From positions 1 to 60,411 of IMG/VR virus record IMGVR_UViG_3300036781_000814: 60,411 nucleotides of DNA; one strand, written 5' to 3'. Positions 21,113 to 30,413 of this stretch are shown one piece after another. The notes under the pieces are model-generated. The model ran no database searches. It was given only the letters and a program-made list of their open reading frames with translations, and had not been told where the DNA came from. A program made the translations under genes and the position numbers. The DNA comes from a virus. How positions within the stretch are numbered: position 1 is the first letter of the stretch; every line of letters begins with the position of its first letter.

Positions 21113-21468
21113 CGGCAATATCCGATATCGCCTTAGCCATAAGGAAAAGGCGCTTCCCGCTGCATGACGAAAAGCAGCTGCAGAAAGAAATCGGCGAGGC
21201 CCTGGCATCTATCATACAAGGCGGTACCCTGAGCCGTGAGTTTGTCCTGGATAGGAATAACATCATTGACTTCTTCGTCGATCCTGGTATCGGCATCGAG
21301 GTGAAGATCAAAGGATCAAAGCGAGACATTTTCCGACAGTGCACCAGGTACTGCCAATTTGATATAGTGAAATCTCTAATTCTCATTACCAACCTTAGCA
21401 TGGGCTTTCCCGAACAGATAAACGGGAAGGACTGCTATGTGATAAAACTCGGCACAGCATGGCTTTAA
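21109..21468 (+). CDS. PD-(D/E)XK-like nuclease, partner of the HerA-type ATPase
   Basis: 119 residues. The spacing IIDFFVDPGIGIEVKIKGS gives Asp54, Glu64 and Lys66, the D-(x)9-E-x-K pattern of PD-(D/E)XK nucleases; a Glu in an N-terminal helix (QLQKEIGEAL) and a following RDIFRQCTRY helix also fit. Small domain-only size. Overlaps the ATPase gene by four bases and the helicase gene by ten, so the three products likely act together on DNA ends. HerA paired with a nuclease resembles HerA-NurA logic, though this is not NurA. Confidence 0.65.
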   Translation: MTAISDIALAIRKRRFPLHDEKQLQKEIGEALASIIQGGTLSREFVLDRNNIIDFFVDPGIGIEVKIKGSKRDIFRQCTRYCQFDIVKSLILITNLSMGFPEQINGKDCYVIKLGTAWL

Positions 21469-23123
21469 AGACTTTCGGCAATCTACGGTATCATCCGGAC
21501 GAGAACAGGTGGGGACTGCATGACCTCAAACCCCACGTCTGCATTAAGCTAAAGGCATTGTTTCCCAAGATTGGGAAAGGGGCAATAGCACCCTTCTTTT
21601 TCCAAAATACCCCCGAGATCTGCCACGATCTGCTTTGGTTTATCGATCGCTACCCACTGGCTGCTGCCGACGATGACCTGGACCGGTTAATGGATGGTCG
21701 TAATCAGCAGCGTGCGACGGTGGCGGCCCTGGAAAGCATCCTAATGCCTGATTATGATCCGCCGATGATCACCCTTAAGCCCGGGTTCACACCGCGCAAC
21801 TATCAGCTGCAGGCCGCCCGGTTCGATGCAGTGCAAAAGCGCTGGCTCTGTGGTGACGATCTTGGACTGGGAAAGACCTTGGAAGCGATCCTTGCTCTGA
21901 GGAACCAGGCTAAGCTGCCGGCGCTGGTATGCGTACAGACTCACTTACCAAAGCAGTGGAAGGAAGAAGGGATTGAAAAGTTTACCGACCTGCGCACACA
22001 TATCATCAAAGGGACGAAGCCCTACAGCCTTCCGGAAGCCGACGTATACATTATAAAATACTCCTGTCTGTCGGGGTGGGTAGATGTATTTCAAACGGGC
22101 TTTTTTAAGTCTGTCACCTTTGATGAGATCCAGGAGCTGCGGATAACGGGCAGCGACAAGTACTGCGCTGCGAAAGTTCTTTGTGAAAATGTCGAATACG
22201 TTCTGGGGATGTCGGCCACTCCGATTTATAATTATGGGGACGAGATCTTCAATGTGCTCGACCTGATCAATCCCGGCTGTCTGGGCAATCTCGACGACTT
22301 TCTTAGGGAATGGTCAGGCAGCTGGGGCAGGCATGCGAAAATAAACGATCCGATAGCGTTGGGTTCTTATCTCCGGGACAATTATCTATTCCTTCGACGC
22401 ACCCGGGCGCAAGTAGGCCGTGAGCTGCCGCAGGTCAATAAGATAGTCCATACGGTCGGGTATGATAGCGGAGAGGTGAAGAAGTCTCAGGATATCGCCC
22501 GTCAACTGGCGATGAAGGTGATCGGCGGATCCTTTATGGAACGTGGTCAGGCAGCCCGGGAACTTGATTCCCTGCTCCGGCATCAGACGGGCGTATCAAA
22601 GGCGCGCGAGGTCGCCGCGTTTGTCAGGATCCTGCTGGACAACAATGAACCCGTGCTGTTGGCTGGATGGCACCGGGATGTCTATGATATTTGGATGGCA
22701 GAGTTGCAGGAGTTTAAGCCTGTCATGTATACTGGCAGCGAAACGCCAAGGCAAAAGGAGCTTGCAAAGCACGCCTTTATTACCGGCGAGACCAACCTTT
22801 TTATCATCAGCCTGCGGTCGGGTGTCGGCCTCGACGGCCTGCAGCAGCGATGCAAGACGGTCGTGATTGGAGAGCTGGACTGGTCGCCAATGGTCCATAC
22901 TCAGCTGATCGGCCGAGTCGATCGGGAGGGGCAGGAGAACCAGGTTACAGCCTATTTCCCCGTCAGCGAGTTTGGGTCGGACCCAGTTATTATCGATCTG
23001 CTGGGACTGAAGTCCTCCCAGGCTCACGGGATCATCGACCCGCTGACGGCCATCCCGGAACAATTCAGCGACGAGAGCAGGATAAAGCTTTTGGCGCAAT
23101 CATATTTAAACAACAAGCTGTGA
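21459..23123 (+). CDS. SNF2-type helicase/translocase
   Basis: 554 residues with the SF2/SNF2 motif series: motif I DDLGLGKT at residues 133-140, motif II DEIQ at 222-225, motif III SATP at 252-255, and motif VI QLIGRVDREGQ near the C-terminus. An N-terminal ~110-residue domain of unknown fold precedes it. SNF2 proteins remodel protein-DNA or branched DNA; a phage copy next to a HerA ATPase and a nuclease suggests recombination or replication-fork work. Confidence 0.85.
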   Translation: MALKTFGNLRYHPDENRWGLHDLKPHVCIKLKALFPKIGKGAIAPFFFQNTPEICHDLLWFIDRYPLAAADDDLDRLMDGRNQQRATVAALESILMPDYDPPMITLKPGFTPRNYQLQAARFDAVQKRWLCGDDLGLGKTLEAILALRNQAKLPALVCVQTHLPKQWKEEGIEKFTDLRTHIIKGTKPYSLPEADVYIIKYSCLSGWVDVFQTGFFKSVTFDEIQELRITGSDKYCAAKVLCENVEYVLGMSATPIYNYGDEIFNVLDLINPGCLGNLDDFLREWSGSWGRHAKINDPIALGSYLRDNYLFLRRTRAQVGRELPQVNKIVHTVGYDSGEVKKSQDIARQLAMKVIGGSFMERGQAARELDSLLRHQTGVSKAREVAAFVRILLDNNEPVLLAGWHRDVYDIWMAELQEFKPVMYTGSETPRQKELAKHAFITGETNLFIISLRSGVGLDGLQQRCKTVVIGELDWSPMVHTQLIGRVDREGQENQVTAYFPVSEFGSDPVIIDLLGLKSSQAHGIIDPLTAIPEQFSDESRIKLLAQSYLNNKL

Positions 23124-23227
23124 GTGTGGACGCAGGGTATTTTGTAGTTATTAAAGCATGAACTATCTTGCTATTAATAAAGGTAACACATTGTGTTTTA
23201 CCTGATTTATTAAGGAGACACTTTTCA

Positions 23228-23806
23228 ATGGCCGCCCCTAAAGGCAATCAATTTTGGAAGCTGCGCTCAGAGCATGGGCGTGAAAAGCTTTTTGCAAGCC
23301 CTGATCTTCTCTGGGAGGCTGCTCAGCAATATTTCAACTGGTGTGATGGGCATCCCTGGTATATGGTGGAGGCAGCTCGCCAGGGTGCGCGCCTCACTAA
23401 AACCAAAGACGGGCAATACAAGGAACCGGATAAACTACTGAAAATTCCTACAGTAATTCCTTATACGCTTACAGGCTTCTGTCTGTACATTGACGCCAGT
23501 AAATACTATTGGGGAAATTTCCGCAAGCAATTGCATAAGGCGTTGGATAATAACAAGAACGACAAGTTATCTGAAGATTTTATTGGGATCATAGACCGTA
23601 TTGAGCTCATAATTGAAACGCAAAAGTTCACCGGCGTTGCCGTTGGTGCATTCAAAGGCAATATCATTTCGAGCGAGATGGGCGCTGCTGCTAAAATTGA
23701 GGTGCGCCAGGTGGATAAAGAAGGCAATGATGTCAAGGCGCCGCCGGCTCTGAATATTGTTGTACAAAGGGCCGCTGCGCCGATCGCCGAGTCGGAGGAG
23801 GAATGA
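23228..23806 (+). CDS. Terminase small subunit
   Basis: 192 residues from ATG 23228 with a good leader aaggaga nine bases earlier. It starts MAAPKGNQFWKLRSEHGREK, a common opening of Bacteroidota phage small terminases, and has the helical DNA-recognition half followed by a Lys-poor C-terminus. Its TGA overlaps the large-subunit ATG. Upstream, an imperfect inverted repeat at 23182-23202 (ggtaacaca / gtgttttacc) could be a late-operon control site. Confidence 0.8.
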   Translation: MAAPKGNQFWKLRSEHGREKLFASPDLLWEAAQQYFNWCDGHPWYMVEAARQGARLTKTKDGQYKEPDKLLKIPTVIPYTLTGFCLYIDASKYYWGNFRKQLHKALDNNKNDKLSEDFIGIIDRIELIIETQKFTGVAVGAFKGNIISSEMGAAAKIEVRQVDKEGNDVKAPPALNIVVQRAAAPIAESEEE

Positions 23807-24972
23807 CGACCGGCCCACTCTTCAAAAAATTAATAGAATGCCTCAGAAGGATTGTTGTATGCCAGGGCGGTGGTGATGCTGGTAAGACGGTTGCTATCCT
23901 GCAACTGTTCGCTACAAAAGCCATCACTGAACCCGGGAGCATATTGACAGTAGACGGCGAGGACATCCCCAATTTGAAAGCCGGAGCCCTGCGGACGTTT
24001 CAACGATATGTAATTCCTGATCCGGAGATAGCCTCTTACCTAGTGAGCTATAATAAGACCGAACGCGTCTATACCTTTAAGGGAGGCAGCATCATTGAGT
24101 TTGTCAGTTTCGAAGATGAGCAGGACGCCCGCGGATCCGAGCGCGACTACCTATATATTAATGAGGCCAACAGCCGGACCTATTCCTATTTCTGGCAATT
24201 GCAGCGTAAGACCCGCAAGCAGGTATTCATTGACTATAATCCGACATCTGCCTTCTGGTGCCACGAAAAGCTGCTGGATAGGGCAACCATCGAAAAGCAG
24301 TTCATTGGCCAGGTCCAGCTATTCATTACCGATCACCGGCACAATCCCTTCCTCAGCCAGGAAGAACACAATAATTACGAGAACATCGGGGATCCGGAGC
24401 TGTTCCAGGTGTATTCCCGCGGCAAGACCGGCAAGGTTAAGGGCCTCATCTTCGCCCACTTCAAGAAAATCGAGGTGTTCCCTATTGATATTGACCGTAT
24501 TATATGGGGGATTGACTACGGGTATACAAACGATCCGACGGCGCTGGTGAAAATCGGCGTGAAGCAGCGGAAGCGGTACCATCATGAATGCTGCTATGAG
24601 CCTGGCATCACCGCTGACCGCCTGCAGGAGATACTCGTTCTTAATGGGTATCAAAGCGACCAGGACATTTACAGCGAAGCCGATCCTAACATGATCAACC
24701 AGCTCCGAGTGCTGGGGCTTTCTGTTTACCCAGCCATCAAAGGTCCTGGCAGCCTGATCGCCAGCATATCCAAGGTTAAGGAGTTTGAATGCTTTTATAC
24801 AGCCACGTCCGTCAACTTCGAAAAAGAGATCAATACCTGGAAGTGGATGATCGCAGAGGACGTGCTCACCGGCAAAAAAGTGATGACCAATGTTCCTATT
24901 GACGGCAACGACCACTGCTGCGCAGCTTCCCGGTATGGTATATATACGGATAGTTTCCGGGGCGCCGCATAG
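23803..24972 (+). CDS. Terminase large subunit
   Basis: 389 residues. Walker A-like GGGDAGKT at 22-29, Walker B YLYINEAN at 116-123 and the nuclease half beginning WGIDYGYTNDPTAL with Asp238, with a further acidic site in SEADPN and GNDHCCAASRYGIY. This enzyme packages DNA and cuts it. Shorter than the average terminase because the N-terminal ATPase starts directly at the P-loop, as in many compact Bacteroidota phages. Confidence 0.9.
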   Translation: MTTGPLFKKLIECLRRIVVCQGGGDAGKTVAILQLFATKAITEPGSILTVDGEDIPNLKAGALRTFQRYVIPDPEIASYLVSYNKTERVYTFKGGSIIEFVSFEDEQDARGSERDYLYINEANSRTYSYFWQLQRKTRKQVFIDYNPTSAFWCHEKLLDRATIEKQFIGQVQLFITDHRHNPFLSQEEHNNYENIGDPELFQVYSRGKTGKVKGLIFAHFKKIEVFPIDIDRIIWGIDYGYTNDPTALVKIGVKQRKRYHHECCYEPGITADRLQEILVLNGYQSDQDIYSEADPNMINQLRVLGLSVYPAIKGPGSLIASISKVKEFECFYTATSVNFEKEINTWKWMIAEDVLTGKKVMTNVPIDGNDHCCAASRYGIYTDSFRGAA

Positions 24973-25013
24973 GTATTCTATGCGATTTGCAGGGTAAACA
25001 TTAATTTTGAGAT

Positions 25014-25289
25014 ATGCCAGAGAGATACAATTTTGTAACCGACAACCTCGGTGACCGAGCAAAGGCCATTGAGGCAATTGCCGAGCTAAACGAGTTCGCC
25101 AACAATGTAATGCTGCACGAGTTTGAGCGGTATGACCGTAAGCCAGGCTATTTTATAACCGGCCAAAGCATAGAAGTTGATAGCAATGCCGGGTGCTATG
25201 AACTGATCGCCATGTGCCAGGCTCATGAATTGGCAGCAGTTTTTATTAATGGGCCTTCGGAAATGGGGATTATAAAATCAAGTGTATGA
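25014..25289 (+). CDS. Hypothetical protein (91 aa)
   Basis: 91 residues, acidic helical N-terminus (AKAIEAIAELNEFANNVMLH), no motif recognised. Starts 41 bases after the terminase and overlaps the next gene by four bases. Lies between terminase and portal. Confidence 0.5.
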   Translation: MPERYNFVTDNLGDRAKAIEAIAELNEFANNVMLHEFERYDRKPGYFITGQSIEVDSNAGCYELIAMCQAHELAAVFINGPSEMGIIKSSV

Positions 25290-25678
25290 TAAAAGCGTCG
25301 GAATTGAGGATCGGAAATCTTATAGAGGGCAAGCGCGGCGAGGTCCTTACTGTTAGTGGCTCAATGATAGATTTGCTCAGTAGAAAGGACGGCGACCCGA
25401 GGGGAACTGTCGATGAACGCGTTGAACCCATCCCCCTTACCGAAGAGTGGCTGGAAAGGATAGGGTTTATTAAGGGTACAGCAATGACCGACAGAAAAGT
25501 GTTTTACTCATCAGGATCGCACTCGGTCATACATTCCGTCAATCTTTCCGGGAGCGTAATGATTCATCGTGCTGGAGACAAGATGGTCCTTGACAGTCAT
25601 ATCGAATACGTCCACCAGCTCCAAAACCTTTACTTCGCCCTGACTGGTGAAGAGTTAACAATAAAAGAAACAGCATGA
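25286..25678 (+). CDS. Conserved phage protein of unknown function (130 aa)
   Basis: 130 residues with the pattern ELRIGNLIEG, EPIPLTEEWLERIGF and HQLQNLYFALTGEELT. I recall this family as frequent in Bacteroidota phages, never with an assigned role. Coupled on both sides by ATGA overlaps. Confidence 0.6.
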   Translation: MIKASELRIGNLIEGKRGEVLTVSGSMIDLLSRKDGDPRGTVDERVEPIPLTEEWLERIGFIKGTAMTDRKVFYSSGSHSVIHSVNLSGSVMIHRAGDKMVLDSHIEYVHQLQNLYFALTGEELTIKETA

Positions 25679-25884
25679 GCTGCGCCGGCCATACCTGCCC
25701 AAAGTGTCATGAATGCCATCTGACATACCTCCGTCTCTCCGATGAATGGGAGAAACGACTTATAAGTAAATGGGGGCAAGGTTTATGCGAACTTTGTAAG
25801 CGTGGAATCATGATGGATAACATACGTGCCGGCTTGGCACTTGCCTGGGATTTACCAGGCCATGTCACAACTAATGCTCGTTGA
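25675..25884 (+). CDS. Small Cys-rich zinc-binding protein (69 aa)
   Basis: 69 residues: CPKCHECH near the start and CELCKRG later give two CxxC-type pairs, a probable zinc ribbon. No signal peptide. Four-base overlap with the gene before it. Confidence 0.5.
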   Translation: MSCAGHTCPKCHECHLTYLRLSDEWEKRLISKWGQGLCELCKRGIMMDNIRAGLALAWDLPGHVTTNAR

Positions 25885-25967
25885 ACAAATTAGGTCTTTA
25901 TCAATATCAAAAAATAAACTGCGAAAATCTTTAGTCGGTAAAAATTTCATGTATTTTTATTATCAGA

Positions 25968-26177
25968 ATGCCTCAGAATCAAAAGATAATCGAGAAGCCC
26001 ATTCACTGCATAAGCTGTGGAAAGGTTATCGCTAAGGGCCACATGAAGTTAGGGAGTATGGAGATTACGTGTAAGTGTGGAGTGAAGAACCGTATTGAGG
26101 CTGATACTAAACCCGAGGGCCGCGTTATACCGCAACGGACAACGGTCGTAAGTGTTCTTACGAATCGTTTGCGTTAG
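25968..26177 (+). CDS. Com-like zinc-finger protein (69 aa)
   Basis: 69 residues with CISCGKVIAKG and ITCKCGVKNRI, two CxxC/CxC knuckles 15-20 residues apart and a following basic NR, the layout of Mu Com-like zinc-finger regulators. Com of phage Mu controls translation of the Mom modification gene; here an orphan methylase lies far downstream, so a link is only a guess. Upstream 83 bases hold no gene. Confidence 0.55.
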   Translation: MPQNQKIIEKPIHCISCGKVIAKGHMKLGSMEITCKCGVKNRIEADTKPEGRVIPQRTTVVSVLTNRLR

Positions 26178-26224
26178 AGCTCCAGTGTTGTCGATTACAA
26201 ATTAAGTTGCGCCAAATATAATTG

Positions 26225-26262
26225 AGCGCCAACATCACCAAACGGTGATGTTGGCGCTTTTT
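26225..26262 (+). terminator. Strong terminator between the terminase and portal units
   Basis: Perfect 15-bp stem agcgccaacatcacc (26225-26239) with ggtgatgttggcgct (26244-26258), loop aaac, then four T residues ending at 26262. Termination here would separate packaging from structural transcripts, so the portal unit needs its own promoter or antitermination. Confidence 0.75.
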
Positions 26263-26268
26263 GCATTT

Positions 26269-26520
26269 ATGATACTCACCATCATCGCCATCTACGCCGC
26301 AGGCTATCTATTGTCTTATGCTATGCTTCGCATCGAGCATGAGGCAGAGCAAAGGCCTTACACCCATGGTGATCGCCTTCTCAATCTTTCTGTATCCCTG
26401 GGATCGCTCGTAACAGTCGCGGCAGTGCTGGTGATCACCTGGGTCAAACATATAGGGCAATTGGGCTACTGGGCCCGACCGGTCGGGCCCGAGCCGAAAA
26501 AAAAGGAGGATGCTAAATGA
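26269..26520 (+). CDS. Small membrane protein (83 aa)
   Basis: 83 residues from ATG 26269 (an in-frame GTG at 26245 lies inside the terminator stem and is unlikely). Two transmembrane segments, about residues 1-22 and 45-62, then a polar tail. Overlaps the portal gene by four bases. Role unknown. Confidence 0.55.
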   Translation: MILTIIAIYAAGYLLSYAMLRIEHEAEQRPYTHGDRLLNLSVSLGSLVTVAAVLVITWVKHIGQLGYWARPVGPEPKKKEDAK

Positions 26521-27875
26521 GCATCCTCAGCTCTATACCTCTTACTGCCCGTGTTGCAGATTACCAACAACAATACAGCCCCACTCAATACAACGCTTGG
26601 GCAGGCGGCGCATCCTTCTTCGAGTTCAACGGCAAGACGCTTTATTTCAGCATGGACTGCGAGGACGATTACCGCAAGGCATATATCCAGTGTGCTCCAC
26701 TCAAAGCCGTCGTCAACCGTCGCGCATCCATGTTCGTCAACGGCAAATATGCGTTGTTCAATGCGGATGGTGATAAACCTGCCCGCGGAGCATTTTCCAA
26801 AGATCTTCTGACAATACTGGGCCAGCCGAATGTTTTACAGACCGGCAAGCAGTTTAAAGCTCAGCAGGATATCTATATCGACCTGTTCGGCTATTGCCCG
26901 GTGCTGAAAGTAACACCGGTAGGGTTTCCTAAGAGCATAAAAGCCCTCTGGAACTTACCGCCCTGGCTTTTCGACATTGATTTCACCGGCGACTGGTACA
27001 ATCAAACTGATCTGAAAGGCATCTATAAACAGTTTTACATCAACTGGGGCGGCGTAAAACGCCCGCTCGACATGGACGCCATCTTCCTTATCCTTGATAA
27101 TTCGATAGGAACAGACAACGATGGGAACCTGCTGATGCCTGACTCAAGGGTTAAGTCGCTCCAAAACTCCGTCAACATCGACATTGCCTCCCAGCGCTCA
27201 CTCTATACCCTCATCGATAAGAAGGGTGCAATCGGGATTTTATCCAATGCGCCCGGCAGTGGACAATATGCGCCTCTTAAGGTAGGTACCGAAAAAGAAG
27301 CTATACAAAGGGATTTTCGGCGATATGGCCTAACCGGCCAGGAATGGCAGATCATCATTACCGATGCGTCGCTGAACTGGCAGTCCATGAGCTTCCCAAC
27401 CAAGGATCTGATGCTTTTCGAAGCTATGACGGCGGCCCAGGCAAATATCTGTGATGGTATCGGTATGTATGCCTATTTGATGAACCCAAAGAATGGGCTG
27501 GGAACCACATTCGCCAACCTGAACGAAGCGAAGAAAAGTCAATATCAGGATTTTATCATCCCTGACGACGAGGCTCGAACCGAGCAGCTGGGGAAGAATC
27601 TGATACCGGCCGATGAGAACTTGTCACTTAAGACGGATTTCTCCCATGTGGAGGTGCTGCAGGAGAGCCAGCAGGCGAAGGCCGTCACCGCCAAAGCTCA
27701 AACTGATGTTTACCAGGCACAGTACGATCTCGGGCTGATGACACGTAACGACATTTTGGAAGCTCAGGGAAAGCCCCGGATTACCGGTGTACCTGAGATG
27801 GATCTATATGCATTTCAACAAACAACGCCACCGCCGGCGCCGGGTACATTCCCGACACAGGCAGCGGCAATATAA
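26517..27875 (+). CDS. Portal protein
   Basis: 452 residues. Position between terminase and protease, size and fold markers (LYFSMDCEDDYRKAYIQCAP, the long MYAYLMNPKNGLGTTFANLN segment, Pro-rich C-terminus) fit a phage portal of the SPP1/HK97-like type. It forms the ring through which DNA enters the head. No unusual features. Confidence 0.85.
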   Translation: MSILSSIPLTARVADYQQQYSPTQYNAWAGGASFFEFNGKTLYFSMDCEDDYRKAYIQCAPLKAVVNRRASMFVNGKYALFNADGDKPARGAFSKDLLTILGQPNVLQTGKQFKAQQDIYIDLFGYCPVLKVTPVGFPKSIKALWNLPPWLFDIDFTGDWYNQTDLKGIYKQFYINWGGVKRPLDMDAIFLILDNSIGTDNDGNLLMPDSRVKSLQNSVNIDIASQRSLYTLIDKKGAIGILSNAPGSGQYAPLKVGTEKEAIQRDFRRYGLTGQEWQIIITDASLNWQSMSFPTKDLMLFEAMTAAQANICDGIGMYAYLMNPKNGLGTTFANLNEAKKSQYQDFIIPDDEARTEQLGKNLIPADENLSLKTDFSHVEVLQESQQAKAVTAKAQTDVYQAQYDLGLMTRNDILEAQGKPRITGVPEMDLYAFQQTTPPPAPGTFPTQAAAI

Positions 27876-27886
27876 AACGAACGACC

Positions 27887-28657
27887 ATGAGTTTACATCC
27901 TAAGATCAAAGCCGCTATGGCCCGCGCCACCCCGCTCAACAAGCGGGCGATGGCCATTGATGTTACCGGTAAGCTGATCCCGACTTTTCAGGAGGACCTG
28001 AACAACCGGATTATAAATGGCTATCTGGCAACCTGGGGGACTGTGAACGACTATGGGGAGAAAGTCATCAAGGGTGCATTCTCGAAATCCATCCAGGAAC
28101 GGGGCCCGAATAGCAATAGCAAGTACAAGATCCTATTTCTCTGGATGCACGATATGAAGGATCCGCTGGCTCAGTTCGACGAGCTGGTCGAGGACGATTA
28201 TGGTCTTCGCTTCCGGACAAAGCCGCTGGACGATGTCCCCAATGCCGACCGGTGCATTAAGCAGATCCGCAGCGGAACCCTGAACCAGTTCAGCTACGGC
28301 TTCGATTACGTCTGGGATAAAGTGGAGTGGGATTCCTCCGATGATAGCTTGGTGCTGAAGGAAGTGGATTTATGGGAAGGCAGCCCCGTCTCGATCGGCG
28401 CCGACACCGAGACTTTCGCGCTACGGTCAAGCCGATCCGTGGAGGATGCCTGGGTCGAATTCAACGAAGAGATGGAGGACTTTATCCGCACCATTCCCCG
28501 CAAAAGCCAGCTGGAACTACGTCACCTCATTACTCGCCATAAGTCACTCGCTCAACTGGAGCCGTCTGAGCAACGCAAGAAGACACTCGAGCAAGAAGAG
28601 CCGGCAGGGGCCGAGATCGATTATATCAAATTGTTAACAGACCAAAAAATTTTCTAA
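27887..28657 (+). CDS. HK97-family prohead protease
   Basis: 256 residues. The GYLATWGTVNDYGEKVIKGA start, His88 in LWMHD and Ser136 in QFSYGF are the catalytic pair of HK97 proteases; the later EGSPVSIGAD is the usual third element. It cleaves the scaffold part of the capsid protein during maturation. Two bases before the capsid gene. Confidence 0.85.
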   Translation: MSLHPKIKAAMARATPLNKRAMAIDVTGKLIPTFQEDLNNRIINGYLATWGTVNDYGEKVIKGAFSKSIQERGPNSNSKYKILFLWMHDMKDPLAQFDELVEDDYGLRFRTKPLDDVPNADRCIKQIRSGTLNQFSYGFDYVWDKVEWDSSDDSLVLKEVDLWEGSPVSIGADTETFALRSSRSVEDAWVEFNEEMEDFIRTIPRKSQLELRHLITRHKSLAQLEPSEQRKKTLEQEEPAGAEIDYIKLLTDQKIF

Positions 28658-28658
28658 A

Positions 28659-30080
28659 ATGAAACACAATTTCATTCCCTTTTCTGGTCAGCCCCGCAAC
28701 GCCATGAAGTTTCATAGCCGCCGGATGGCGATCAGAGATTTTGTTTGTTCCGCGTATAAGTCTGATGGTGATGATGCCGTACAGATACGCGAAAAACTTT
28801 TGGAAGATATCCGTAAGCAGCTGACCGATGAGCTGCAGAAGCGCGGGTTGACGACCAAAGAGCAGGTAGACGCAGCCATCCTGGAAAGGATGAAGAGCTT
28901 TGAAGGCATCGACCTGGAAGGCCTCCGGACGCACAAAGCGGACAAGGAAGCCAATGTCAAGGAACTTGGTGAACTCCGAGCAGCCATGGAAGTTCAGGGG
29001 CTGGAGCTCAAGGCACTTAAAGATGCCGCGAAGTCCCAGCTGCCTGATCGCAAGACTATTGCAGGCCAGATCCGCGCAGCCATTGAAAAGGACAAGGCGG
29101 CATTCGATCGCTTCAAACGCGGCGAGAGCCGTTCTTTCGGCGTTGATGACAAGGGCAACTCTTCTATCGTGCTCGAAGGCATTCGTGCGGCTATTACGAT
29201 GACTGTTGCCGGGTCTACAGGCGGCGGCGCATTTGTTCCAACTCCCGAAATCGTTCCCGGTCTGGTGGACCTTGCCCGCAACCAGCCCTTCCTGGAGAAT
29301 TACTCCAATACGACAACTACTACCAGTCCCCGTATTGTATGGACTGAAAAGTACAATCCCCAGGGCAATGCAACTTTCCTTGCAGAAGGAGGCGTAAAGC
29401 AGCTGGTATCCTTCGAGATCCGACCAATGGAGAGCTACGCGAAGAAGGTGGCCGATAAGATCAAGGTGTCAACTGAAATGGTCGATGATATCGACTTCAT
29501 TGCCGGCGAGATCGAATCCGAGCTTCACTACCAGGTCGATATCGCTGTGGATAATGCACTCTTGTCAGGCAATGGTGATGCATCCAACGGAGCTGTCAAC
29601 CTTAAAGGGCTGACTCAGTATGTTGGGGGCTATGCGCTCACAACTATTTCGACGACCACGCCCAACGACTTCGACGCCATTCGTGCGGCGATCGCTCAGG
29701 TGATTTCCCTGAATAAAACGCCGAACGTAGTCTTTTATAACACGATCGATGGCGCCAACATGGATCTCATAAAGGATGCCCAGGGCCGCCCTCTCGCAAT
29801 GGAGTATCGGGATGCCAACGGTAAGCTTTATCGTCTCGCGACGGTAGAGACCAATCAGTTGCCTGTCGGTTCCTTCTTGGTCGGAGATATGACCCGTTTC
29901 AAGGTTCGTAATTATCAGCCTTTCAGTGTATCCTATGGTTGGGTAAACGATGACTTTGAAAAGAATCTTTTTACGGTAATCGGCGAGCGTAGGCTTCATT
30001 GCTATGTGGCTGCCAATGATACAGGTGCATTTGTCTTCGACACTTTCGCCAACGTCAAGACAGCCATCACAGCGGCATAA
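28659..30080 (+). CDS. Major capsid protein, HK97-like
   Basis: 473 residues. The first ~155 residues are charged and coiled coil (delta/scaffold domain, to be removed by the protease). The mature part begins around residue 160-190 (GSTGGGAFVPTPEIV) and shows the HK97 fold pattern: ENYSNTTTTTSPRIVWTEKY, SFEIRPMESYAKKVADKIKV, ALLSGNGDASN and VFYNTIDGANMDLIKDAQGR. Main head shell protein. Confidence 0.9.
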   Translation: MKHNFIPFSGQPRNAMKFHSRRMAIRDFVCSAYKSDGDDAVQIREKLLEDIRKQLTDELQKRGLTTKEQVDAAILERMKSFEGIDLEGLRTHKADKEANVKELGELRAAMEVQGLELKALKDAAKSQLPDRKTIAGQIRAAIEKDKAAFDRFKRGESRSFGVDDKGNSSIVLEGIRAAITMTVAGSTGGGAFVPTPEIVPGLVDLARNQPFLENYSNTTTTTSPRIVWTEKYNPQGNATFLAEGGVKQLVSFEIRPMESYAKKVADKIKVSTEMVDDIDFIAGEIESELHYQVDIAVDNALLSGNGDASNGAVNLKGLTQYVGGYALTTISTTTPNDFDAIRAAIAQVISLNKTPNVVFYNTIDGANMDLIKDAQGRPLAMEYRDANGKLYRLATVETNQLPVGSFLVGDMTRFKVRNYQPFSVSYGWVNDDFEKNLFTVIGERRLHCYVAANDTGAFVFDTFANVKTAITAA

Positions 30081-30126
30081 AGACCGGACCCAGATACAAC
30101 ATTTTTAACAGCCAAATACAAGTTTT

Positions 30127-30411
30127 ATGGCAGATGTAAAGAAAGAAGAAAAGGGCACACCTTTCTTCACCACGGAGAAGGTTACTCTCTTTGCTCCAAA
30201 GGGGGCGAAGCATTATGAGCACATGCAGGAGATCAGCGTACAAGCCAGGCAAAAGCCCAAATTCCTGAAGCTCGGGTTCACCGAGACAAAGGAAGAAGCT
30301 GCCGAATCCGAGGCTCATGCTGCAATAGCTGTTGCTTCGGCTCCACAGAAGCCGGCAAAGGGAAGGAAAGCAGAGACGGAATCTGATGCAGGAACAAAAG
30401 AGCCCGCATAA
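30127..30411 (+). CDS. Hypothetical head-region protein (94 aa)
   Basis: 94 residues, Lys/Ala-rich with a long disordered C-terminal tail (APQKPAKGRKAETESDAGTK). Globular part is the first ~60 residues. Between capsid and connector; could be a head decoration or chaperone. No family recognised. Confidence 0.55.
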   Translation: MADVKKEEKGTPFFTTEKVTLFAPKGAKHYEHMQEISVQARQKPKFLKLGFTETKEEAAESEAHAAIAVASAPQKPAKGRKAETESDAGTKEPA

Positions 30412-30413
30412 GC

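Noticed and set aside
24319-25077. 252-codon minus-strand frame
   Set aside because: Antisense of the terminase large subunit; composition is that of a mirrored coding frame.
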